NCBI GenBank assembly: GCA_021495925.1 | Contig: JAKEKT010000154.1 | Location: forward strand, 1 to 51,474 | Reading direction: 5' to 3' | Length of the DNA stretch: 51,474 bases | From: Diplodia intermedia | Lineage: Eukaryota > Ascomycota > Dothideomycetes > Botryosphaeriales > Botryosphaeriaceae | Shown: piece by piece, positions 42,186-51,474 of the stretch | Numbering within the stretch: position 1 is the stretch's first letter | Layout: the number at the start of each line of letters is the position of its first letter | Program-made: the position numbers and the translations under genes | The notes under the pieces: generated by a model | Seen by the model: the letters and a program-made list of their open reading frames with translations, nothing else | The model's database searches: none | What the model was told of the DNA's origin: nothing

Positions 42186-42785
42186 TTACCCCGCAAGCTC
42201 ACCCAAGCCGGATGGCTCAAAGCGGATGTGGTACCTCGGCGCGTAGTAGATGACTACCGCACAATTGGTCAGCCGCATTCCGCCACCAGTGAGAAACGAC
42301 CCGAAAACATACCGTTCTCGATGATGCTGGTCCGACCGAGCCTCAATTCGGCCCCACTGCCGATCTCATACCACACGCCGCTCGCCATGGGCCGGCCGTT
42401 GAGCCACGTTCCCTGCATATGCGCCAGAGTCAAGATCTCGATGGTCTGTATCATCGGTGGAATTGTCAGCAACAACGAAGGAGCTGAAGAAGCTGGAGGG
42501 ACGTACGGTATCAGTAGCAGCGCGGAGACGAACGTGGTACGTTGCAACGAGCGGGCTGTCCACGTGCAGATTGCTTGCAGAGGGACCGCACATGTTGTCG
42601 CTCAACCCAATATATGAGCCGATGAAGAGACCGACGCGCGAGAGTCTGACTTTCCGGACCGGGATGTGCTCCGCGCCCTCCGGCTTGCCGTCTCGCTCGT
42701 TTTCGCAGATCAGTTTGAGTTCTTCGGTCGAGCTGCGTTAGTCGTTGTGGGTATGGTAGGGTTACGCGAAGTGGACTTACCGCAT
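42186..42785 (-). CDS. Small FHA-like protein, paralogue B
   Basis: Four exons: 42785-42781 (5 nt), 42732-42507, 42445-42301, 42253-42186. They close at 147 residues; the tiny first exon and the GTCGTT donor of intron 3 are the weak points. FHA features are SNLHVDSPLVATYHVRLR (the S-R-x-H area, only His kept), then GTWLNGRPM, which matches the family's GTxVNG turn well, then LRLGRTS, and a last strand APRYHIRFE. FHA domains read phosphothreonine marks in signalling proteins; a stand-alone 147-residue version would be an adaptor. Intron 2 is phase 0 and intron 3 phase 1, as in paralogue A 0.8 kb downstream on the same strand. The C-terminus could extend if a further intron exists. Confidence 0.55.
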
Positions 42786-45700
42786 TGACCAGACATGGTG
42801 TGTGAATGAGAAGGTAAGTTTTGGGTGGATCCGAAGAGAACGTGTGGCGGGTTGTTCGTGCGGTTCTGTCGTATGGAACCGGAGGGTTGTGTACTGATTT
42901 GCAGCTCATTTGGAAGTAGGAATAAGCCAGCAATGCCAGTGATTGATTCCTACCTTGATGGTGATTGGCCAACGAGGCGGCGTGAAACGCCCGGTGCTGA
43001 GATGTGTGTTATCTGCGCATCTACAACACCACCCGGCACCGGGACTGAGGAAAAAGTACATGAGTAGTTGTGAGACTTCCCGTGCAACAAGCCCAAAGAT
43101 ATCATTGCCAGACAACATGAATAGAGACGCTGCATCTTGGTGTCTAGTATGCCAGGAAACAGTCTCCGTTCGCTAGTGATTATCGCGGAATGATGCCATG
43201 CCCAAATGTCAAGATTATCCTGTACCACCCAATACAAACGCGTCCCGCCCAAACGCTTTTGAATGAGGGCAGATAGCTCGCCCAGCAGGAGCCGGGGCGG
43301 GCCAGACGTCGCGCGCACCGACGGGCAACATCGGGTAGGTACATGGCGTGTGAAGACGTACGTAGTCGAACTTGTCGCCCCGCCGCCGCCGCCGCGGCGG
43401 GCCCACGGCGCTGGTCATCATCGCTCGGTGTTGTCGACTTTCGAAGCAAGCGCACGTTAGTCGGGGCCGGGAAAATGGGACGGCGGAGGAGGTGGCTGGC
43501 TGGCGACGGTCGTCGGGACGTTGTCTCGAGAAATACAGTCAGGGGGAGGATGGATGGGTGGGTGGGATGAACCCCCCTTCCCCGAGCGGGGGAACGGCAT
43601 TGATGGGATATATGGAAAGGGGTCTGGCGCGCCAAGGGCGCGGGAATCGTTGTAAGAGGTAGCTATGGCTGCTGTCGTGTGGTGCGGCACGGTCGCGCTC
43701 GTATCGACGAACGGCGGCGATCCGTCGAGGTGGGAAAGCAGCAGTTGATTGGCCAATTGCTGTTCAGAGAGCTTAGAAGCAAGCCGGGGACTCTGTACTG
43801 GCTGCAGCCATCTGCGCGCAATCGATTCCCACCAGATGCTGATGTTCTCTCACCGCCGGAACGAAATGCGGTGGTGCAGTCCCGTTACTGCAGCAGGCAT
43901 TTTCAACGCCACCGCATTCGCCTACCGCTGGTACATTCACAAACCCCGGCTCAAAGCTTGGATCCTCAAGCCCAAGTCAAGTACCTCTGATGACCAAATT
44001 ACCAGAGCTTGCAGTGACAGCAAAAATGCATTTTCACCGCCGGGCATCATCCGCGCGCTGACCGCAACTAACATGATCACGCCAAGCTCCGCATTCCCCA
44101 TCACTCGTACCGTCGAGACTATGCACCCACACCCGCAATCTGGAGGAGTGAGAATCCAGCCGCTTCTCCAGACGGGCTGGTCATGCTGTGGGAGAGTCTC
44201 TGGGAACAACTCTCGTCGCCGCGCCAAGGACATATTCGTCCGTCGTCTCCGTACCCGTTCTGGCGTGGCGTCGCCTGGCTAGGACCGGGCTTGACTGCTG
44301 GCTAAACGGAGGTGCAGGGGGCTTGGTCAGTGAGAGGATGGAATGGCGTCTGGCGGGTGTCACGACAGTGGAGCTCAGAAAATGACAGCAGGTATTGTTT
44401 TGTGTGGTACGTTGGTAGACCCTGTAGATCCTGAGGGGTTCTGTGCTCAAAGACGCGGGGTAGAAGCCCCTACAGAAGGCAGTATGTATTCGCTTTCCCG
44501 TCGATGCAAGAAACCAACGCCCCAGGCTCACATTGCTCTCTCTGTCCCTTTGTTCTCTGTCTCTGAACAAACCGGCAACGTACTTTGGCTTTGTTCGTGG
44601 TTGATCCTCCTGCAGGCTCTCTGACGTCGTTGCAATGGGTCCATCGTGGAAGTGAAGCGCTTCAGCACCCAACCTGCCGGCCATGTTCGGCGTGTCCCAT
44701 GTGTCCGGCCCAAGAACTACCAGGAACTCCGTTATCGACCGAGAAATCGTTTCTTGCGCCAACGCGAACTCATCGCGAACAACGACGATACGCTACCTGT
44801 CGAGCGTAATTTTGGAAATTTCACGGTCCGGCGACAGGGCTGGTGTTTTGTTGGCGTTAACCGGCGACAGGCGGGGTACGTTATTTGACGCTCCATTGGA
44901 AGCCTCGGCCTGGAAGACCAGGCTTTTGCAGAAGTTTTGGTGGCTACGCTGCAGTTGGCATAGCTCGTTGACGTCCTTGGCGGCGTCGTGCGGCTTGAGT
45001 GTCTCGCTGGTATTGCATCTCTGCATTTCGTCGATCGTCTTGTTGATGATGATGTTGTGCAACTGGAGGTGCTCTTGAGCGGGGAGGAAGAAACCGGCCG
45101 GTCGCTCGCTGTCTCCTTCTTCACGGCTTATGAGCTTTCCATGGCCGTGAGGCAACGATCGAATCTTTGCCTGACTTCGAGAAAGCGGTGGCACGCATGA
45201 AACAGCGCCCGCGGAGCCAAGGCTGCGGCGAAGGAGGCCGGCTGTCGACCTGGCGGGGTTGTCTCAGCCTCGATGGGTGGGGTGGTTTGTTGTCGCCCTT
45301 GCATATGCACCGAATCGCCTCTGCAGCTGATTGCGCACATTGCGCTAGCAGGTCTGGCCAGCACTCGTACGCACTTTAGTTCGACGCTGTGCAGAGAGCC
45401 CTAAAGACAGAGTCGGTTCATTGGTTGGGTCTTGGGCCCGCCTTTTCGTGGCTGGATGGGTTTGGTTCAGAGCGAACATGTGAAAGGGGCACACTTCGGG
45501 CTTGATGAGGACCACAAGTGAGCTTTGAGCAGCGAGATGCGCAGAGACTATTGGTGCAAAGCGCCTAGCCATGGCTGAGCGGCAGTGTGGTCAATGTAGA
45601 ATACAAATCCTGGCGTACGGAGCTTCCTGAAACGTATCAGACACGATGCATTTTATTCGCGTAATAATGCCCAATTAAGGAACGAGGAAAATAGAATGGA

Positions 45701-46506
45701 ATGACTCGAAGTTTGAAGCGCACACAATGGCCAGGTCAAGATGGACAAGGTACACCAGAATGTCGAGGTGCAACGCAATATCCAATACAATGCTGCATCC
45801 TGCCTGTAATTGCCACCAATGCTACTGCCCATGGCTGGTCGTCTGCCGCCGAAGTCCCTGTGGAAAAAATGAACGTGACAAATGGAATCGTTGCCTTGCT
45901 GGTGACGATCAGGTTGCCGACGAGTAGAGATTTTGTCAGCGGTGTTCGGCAAATAGTTCAATATGGCTTTTATGCTCATCGCTTTAGCAGGGCGGCTAGA
46001 TTCTGCGCCCCGTGTCTCCGATGAGCTTAAGGAGGTGTGAGGGTTGCTAATGAGAAAGTTGGCCAAGTGGGGGAATTATGACCTCGCTAAAGGAAATGTT
46101 GCAGGAGAAGCATTTGTTGGTATGGTGGACGCTCGGCATTGCTTGTGGGAGGTTTAATGGGTAGATGCGGTAGGTTTGAGGTATGCGGAGTGGCTGGTGG
46201 CTGTAGAGGAAGCTGATTGACGGCCTGCTTGCACCGGCCGTGCTGATATTGGACGGGGTGATAGTGAATGTAATAGTGAAGCGGATCGCGATGATGCGAA
46301 TACCTATACTTGTCGAAAGGGCGGAGTGTTGGCGAGTGATGTGCTGGAGCACAACCAGATGGTGGAGGTGAAAAGTCTGGCAGGGCTGGTGTGGCGAAAG
46401 GGATTGAACTGCTGGCTGCGGACACTACAGCCCCGGTCGGCATTGAGAGTGATGGGCCAGCAGCGGACGTGGAGGGGAGCGTATTGGGAGAGGCCGTAAT
46501 GGGAAA
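42786..46506. other. Intergenic, no supported gene
   Basis: Many overlapping frames. On -, 43457-43756, 43215-43421 and 44793-45364 have partly protein-like stretches but no consistent start, splice sites or family. I cannot support a gene. Confidence 0.35.
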
Positions 46507-47339
46507 TTAAGTTGAAGCGGAAATTGGACTCGAAGTTAAGGAAAGGGCAAAGACGAAGGACGCCGTAGATAAGAAATACAGTACAGTACCCATGGGTGCG
46601 ATTCCATTAGGCTCCCAACCAAGTGACTGTACTAACTCGGATTCCTTGGTTGACAACCTCTCATTGTTCAGGATTGAAATGCACGATAATAAAGAAAGCG
46701 GCAAGACCGGACATGGTAGGGACAGCCGGGGCAGCTGGCGGCATCGAACGGACAAACGAGTACAACCAAACTTACTTCAACAGCTGCTGTAGCCTGTTGA
46801 ACCGGTGCAGCTGACGCTGTTGAGGTGAAGAAAGCCGTGCTGATTGGCCGTTGTTGGAACTCATCCATGGTATCGTAGATTTCTGAATCAGAGTCGAGAC
46901 TGGCCAAGCCGATATGAAGCGGTATTTTGCACGAAGTCACTTCAGCATCGGAAGTCTCGGATCCGCTCAAGTCTGCAAGATTGGCAGGTCGCCGTTCCGT
47001 CGAGTAAGAGGATTGACCGCGGGAGGTAATTATTGTCGCGGGGGCGAAAGAGCTAGAGTGGCCAACAGAAGCTTGATTTGTTAATATTTGGGCGTGGCGG
47101 AGACCAGGGCATCGGGTGAGAGAAAGGGGAGGAACGGATGGGGGACTGCTTGCAAGTGGACGTACCCTGATTCGGTGCTCATGCTTCCTGCAGTAACAGC
47201 GGCCGCAGCTTGTTGGGGCATGCGTGATGTCTCCGGCCGGGCGATACTGGCTATACATTTCAATCGCAAGTCGATCCGGAATACGCAAGCCTGCTTACCT
47301 GGCGTTGGACTGGTCCCCGACGTCCGATTTACCGTTCAT
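46507..47339 (-). CDS. Possible multi-exon gene, unresolved
   Basis: A start MNGKSDVGDQSNA (ATG at 47339) runs into a GTAAGC donor near 47300. A later exon at 47071-46776 is acidic and Ser-rich (NLADLSGSETSDAEVTS, ASLDSDSEIYDTMDEFQQ), has a good acceptor and ends at a perfect GTAAGT. A last exon may end at 46507 with hydrophobic MGTVLYFLSTASFVFALS. I could not connect the pieces in one frame. The GTAAGT-flanked exon is the best evidence that something is transcribed. Family unknown. Confidence 0.3.
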
Positions 47340-48367
47340 GCGTCCCTGAATAACAGTGTGGTCGGCTGATACTTCCCACCTGCGATTGCGCGTGGATCAT
47401 CTCATCTGCATCTGGTGCTTCCGCTTCTCCAGTCTCCAATCATTGACGGGGGCAGCGTTTGCATTCATTCATGATTCCCGCGTGGGATCGTACTTTTCTC
47501 CGGTTTCGCGATTGTCCCCCCAGAGGATCAGGTACTCTCTGTCTTTCTATCCGAGTATTCGCCACGCTTCCCACATTAGTCACTTCTCTGCTTTTGGCAC
47601 CACCTGTCGGGTGTCCCGGTTGCTGGCTGGCTCACATTGCTTGTTTGTTGCGGAAACCGTGAACGATGTGGTTGTTGCGTCCGTTGCGAGTGCGTAGATG
47701 CATGGCTTGGAAGTACTACGAAGAGTGAGATCAAATGAAATCTTATAGGATAAGAAATGCTTAAAAAGACATGCAGTGAAGTCGAAGAGTGTCAGGCAAA
47801 GCGGGGTGAGGAAGCGAAGTGTGCTGGTTCGTGACAGGGGGGTGGAAGGGCCTTGTGTCCAGATATCCTGACGAATGGGACTCAATTACTTTCCGATGCA
47901 AAGCGCGGGACGACCCATGTACCTCTACGTGCCTACCTCTTTTGCTCAAGTGTCTGCTGCCGAGTGCCGTTTCTTTCTCGTTTCCGCCCATGACAAGCGT
48001 AAAGCTGATCCGTTGGCGCAACGATGATGTCTGAACCCATGAAATCATCCGCACGGGTCAGACTACGCTCTCATGTCTTCCACACAGGTTACAGTAAACT
48101 CACAGGACAACAGGCTCCGTAAACGAGATCATAGGCAGCCCATTTCGAAGTTATGCCATACAACCGTCCAGCATCCCTGGCGCGCGTCGCTGGGAAATGC
48201 TTGCAGGGGAGGGCAATAGCCAGAAGGAGTTGCGGGTACCCACAGGATAGGCAGCGGAGCAGGCTCAGAGGCCGTCGCCAAAAAGAATGAGCCACGGATG
48301 CGCATCTGTACGGCCACCCACACTAGGGTGCCAACGCCACACAGATATTCGTGTAATACCCACAAAT
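47340..48367. other. Right margin of the gene island
   Basis: No gene supported. Composition is ordinary up to about 48360, then changes abruptly. Confidence 0.45.
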
Positions 48368-48430
48368 AATGTGTATTTCATATATATATACGTAAACACA
48401 CACGTAATAAAATATAAAACGAAAAGACTA

Positions 48431-48507
48431 GTAATAAAACTACGCGCGTAGTAATAAAATTACGCGCGTAGTAGTAAAATTATAGATATCTAGTAAAACT
48501 ACGCTAT
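48431..48507. repeat. Short tandem units with tacgcgcgta palindrome
   Basis: agtaataaaa followed by (c/t)tacgcgcgtag recurs two to three times with variants at the left edge of the AT-rich block. It may mark the end of the element. Confidence 0.5.
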
Positions 48508-48950
48508 ACGCGTAGTTATATTTATAATCTAGTAGCTAGCTAGCTAGTAGACTTATAAATTATATATAAGATTAAGTATATATATATAGTTTATACTTAT
48601 TCTAGATATATAGATTACTTAATAAGATACTAGAGGGCCTCTATACGTCTAAAGAAACGTTAAATAGCTTATATATATAGTATTAATATAAGATATTAGC
48701 TAGATCTTATTATAAGAATCGTATAAACTTTATAATATTAAGTAGATAGTTAGATAAATAATTAAAATATCTTTAAATTTTATAAGAGAAATACTATTAA
48801 ACTATAAATAATTTTTAGAATCTCTTTCTTCTTATCTATTAAAACGCTAATAAAGTAGATCTTATAGCTATCTTTTACTTTAATCTCTTAAATAATAATA
48901 ATATCTTCTTCTTTTTTTTCTTCTTTTTTTTCTTCTTTTTCTTCTTTTAC

Positions 48951-49022
48951 TACTACTCTTTATACTTCTTTATTTATTACTTTTTATACTACTCTTTATA
49001 CTTCTTTATTTACTACTTCTTA
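48951..49022 (+). repeat. Two copies of a 36-bp tandem repeat
   Basis: The unit tactactctttatacttct... at 48951-48986 is repeated at 48987-49022, next to a long T/C-rich tract starting near 48904. Confidence 0.65.
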
Positions 49023-51474
49023 TACTACTTCTTATACTATTTATTTTATATATTTATTCTATTTTAAAGCGTCTAAAGTACTAGCGTAAGTATATTTTTT
49101 AATAGATCTTATAGTATATTTATTAAGAACGCTTTAATCTACTTCTTTCTTTAATATATTATAACGTTTTTTATAATAATATTTTTTATCTACTTATTAT
49201 AAACGTTTATTATAATATATTATTACTTATTATTCTTTATTTACTACTTTACTCGTTCGTTCTTCTACTTCTCTAGTATTTTTATAGGGGTCTTACGCTA
49301 ATATAGTATTAGTAGTATTAAGAGATTATTCTTTATTATTAAAAAGCTATTACTTAGAGAATTATTACTAATTAAAGTTATTTTTTAGTAAGAGATTTCT
49401 ATAATATTAAGATCTACTAATATATTATTATTATCTAGAGATTTCTTAATTATAATTATATTATTATTTAAAGAATTCTTTACTAAATTATTTTTATTTT
49501 AATAAGCGCTCTTTACTTTACTACTTAATAATAATTTACTCTTTAACGCGCGAATCTTCTTTCTACTATTCTTACTATAAGTAGTAGTAATAGTAGTCTT
49601 TAATATAGTAATAATAATCTACTTATTATTAAACTAATTAACGAAGAGTAAGTTCTTATATCTTATAAAGTATTAAAGTATATTCTATTATATTAAATAG
49701 TAGTAAGAGTTCTATTTTATAGATATTTACTTTTTACGCTTATTTTCTTTATAAAAAGCTTTTATAATAGTATTTCTTATCTAGCGCTTTAATAAGCTTA
49801 TATTATTAACTAATTTAAAATATTTATAAATCTTTATAATAGCTTTAAGCTTCTTCTAGTTAGTCTTAGTCTTAAACTTATCTATCGTACTATTTACGCG
49901 AATAGATAGATTAAAGAGAAGAGACTTAAAGAATAAATTAATAGATTTAAATATATTAGTAATTATTAATAACGTAGATAGTTTTAGTTTTTAATATAAA
50001 TTTATAGAAGAAACGAAAATATAAGATTAATATATATTTAAAGTAGAATATTAATCTAATAGTAAGACTCTATTTACGCTACTATATATATAAAAATTTT
50101 TTAGATATATATCTTATAGAAAATCGTATCTAATAATATTAATAAACTATTATCTTACTTTATTAAGAATATCTAGTACTTATACTAAGCGCCGCTATAT
50201 TTAGACTATTAAAAAAAGCTATTAGAGAACACGAAGTATTTAACTAAAATATAAAGATCTTAATATATAAAATAATAATAATAATAATATTATCTATAGT
50301 AATAAATCTCTATCGCTAGATAAAAATAATCTCTTAAACGTATCTAAAAGTAGTTTTAAGAAAGAAGATAGTAAGAATAGTAATCTTAATATAAGTAATA
50401 ATAAGTATAGTATTATAAGACTAGAGAATATCTTTAATAATAAACTTTAAAGTATATATTTTACTTTTCTTATATAATTTACTAATAAAATTAAAATAAA
50501 TAAGAATAATCTTATATTCTTTATAAATCTTTATATAGACGACTCTCTATTACGGGCTAAATATAAGAAATATTATTATTATTTAGAGTTATTTTACTTC
50601 TCTTTATAATAACGTACTTTAGAGCGGCTTAAAAAGCTTATAAATATTTATTTAATTTTTATTAACTACTATAAGAATAGCTATATAGCTTTTATAAAAT
50701 TATTTCGCGATAACGAGCGCTATAAATACTACTATAAGAAATAATTTTACTTTAAAACTAGTAATTTTTATTATTTTTATCGCTTCTTCTTATATATATC
50801 TATTATACTATAATTAATAGAGTAATATTACTACGTAAAGTAAGTAGATCTTTTAAAAATTTATTTAATACTACGTTAAAACGTCTAGAGTAATAGATTA
50901 CTATATAAACTATAATAATAGAACTTACTTTAGTAGCTTTTAAATCTTATTTTATAACTCTTACTAGACGATATATAAGTTACTACTAATAGATATTACT
51001 ATTATAATATACTAGTCGCGCTTATACTACTTAATCTATCTTTATAGCTTTACTATAAGCGTAAATATATACTTATAATATATATTATATCTAGACTAAG
51101 AAAATATAAGAATCTAAATAGCTATTTATAGCTATTTATTAAGAAGTTATAAGTACTAGAGTTATCTAAGATAAAAATATAGAACGTCTTAATAAATATC
51201 TTATTCTAGCTATAAGTTATTATATTATACTAGCTAGAAAAGCTATTAGTACCTAATGCCCTAAGTAAAATTTTAAAAAACTAAAAAAAAAACTTTAAAA
51301 TATAATTACTTTATAAAATCTTTATAGAATTTTATAATTTATAACTTAAAATTTAGTGTTTTTTAGGCTTTATAATCTCTAAATAAAATATATATTAATA
51401 TCTTTTTTATTAGTATTAAATTTTATAAAAACGTAATTTTAAAAAGTACTTTTAATCTTCTTTTTATAATTACT

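Larger units (their letters stand above)
48368..51474. repeat. RIP-degraded AT-rich repeat of unrecognised family
   Basis: Very AT-rich, almost no CA or TG for 3 kb, stops in all frames. A + frame near 50615-50790 is open for some 50 codons apart from single stops and reads ERLKKLINIY and RDNERYKYYYKK; the Tyr-rich spots could be former Cys. No LTR, terminal inverted repeat, transposase or polymerase motif could be recognised. The RIP signature implies it was once multicopy. It continues past the window edge. Confidence 0.7.

Noticed and set aside
43457..43756. 99-codon minus frame beginning MANQLLLSHLDG, possible 5' extension of FHA-like paralogue B
   Set aside because: No donor/acceptor pair joins it to the FHA-like exons and its end is Pro-rich low complexity.
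44793..45364. Helical minus-strand segment (LHNIIINKTIDEMQRC)
   Set aside because: Part of it looks coding, but no ATG, no joining splice sites and no family; two adjacent frames would need a frameshift.
48368..51474. Telomere or subtelomeric helicase repeat
   Set aside because: No TTAGGG/CCCTAA repeats and no helicase motifs are visible.
1..51474. CRISPR arrays or bacterial operons
   Set aside because: No direct-repeat/spacer pattern; intron-containing genes show a fungal genome.

Overview
The window reads as nuclear DNA of a filamentous ascomycete (Pezizomycotina). Genes carry short introns of about 45-110 bp with GTAAGT/GTATGT-type donors and CTGAC/CTAAT-type branch sites. Zn2Cys6 regulators, fungal P450s and a GH64 glucanase are present. 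Both edges are AT-rich blocks almost empty of CpA and TpG while CpG survives, the signature of repeat-induced point mutation (RIP). Genus cannot be told from the sequence.

Layout. 1-2706: a RIP-degraded Ty1/Copia retrotransposon that enters from outside the window and ends in an intact-looking 148-bp 3' LTR. 2707-48367: an island of normal GC. 48368-51474: a second RIP-degraded repeat of unrecognised family. The left part of the island has an RNase H domain protein (-), a damaged DUF1993 gene (+), a two-exon coiled-coil protein (+), a gene relic (+), a GH64/thaumatin-like glucanase (+), a P450 fragment (+), a J-domain protein (-) and a four-exon CAX-type cation/proton exchanger (-).

The centre (18.5-30.9 kb) is an oxidative mini-cluster: an FAD phenol-hydroxylase-like monooxygenase (-), a divergent seven-exon Zn2Cys6 regulator (+), a pisatin-demethylase-like P450 (-), a short-chain dehydrogenase relic (+), a second P450 of the isotrichodermin-hydroxylase type (-) and a third P450 that is a pseudogene (+). 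No polyketide synthase, peptide synthetase or terpene cyclase was seen, so aromatic-compound modification or detoxification is likelier than a complete biosynthetic pathway; this is inference. The regulator carries a frameshift, and a second Zn2Cys6 start lies truncated beside it. TCCGGAT-type palindromes recur upstream of both intact P450s.

The right part has a tail-anchored ORF broken by two TAG codons (-), a secreted M35-like metalloprotease (-), a 438-residue protein of unknown function (+) and two tandem small genes (-) that I read as FHA-like paralogues with matching intron phases. The rest of 43-48 kb holds little that can be supported.

Exon boundaries were placed by hand from splice consensus and frame closure. 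The CAX, FMO, both intact P450 and FHA-like models close exactly in frame.
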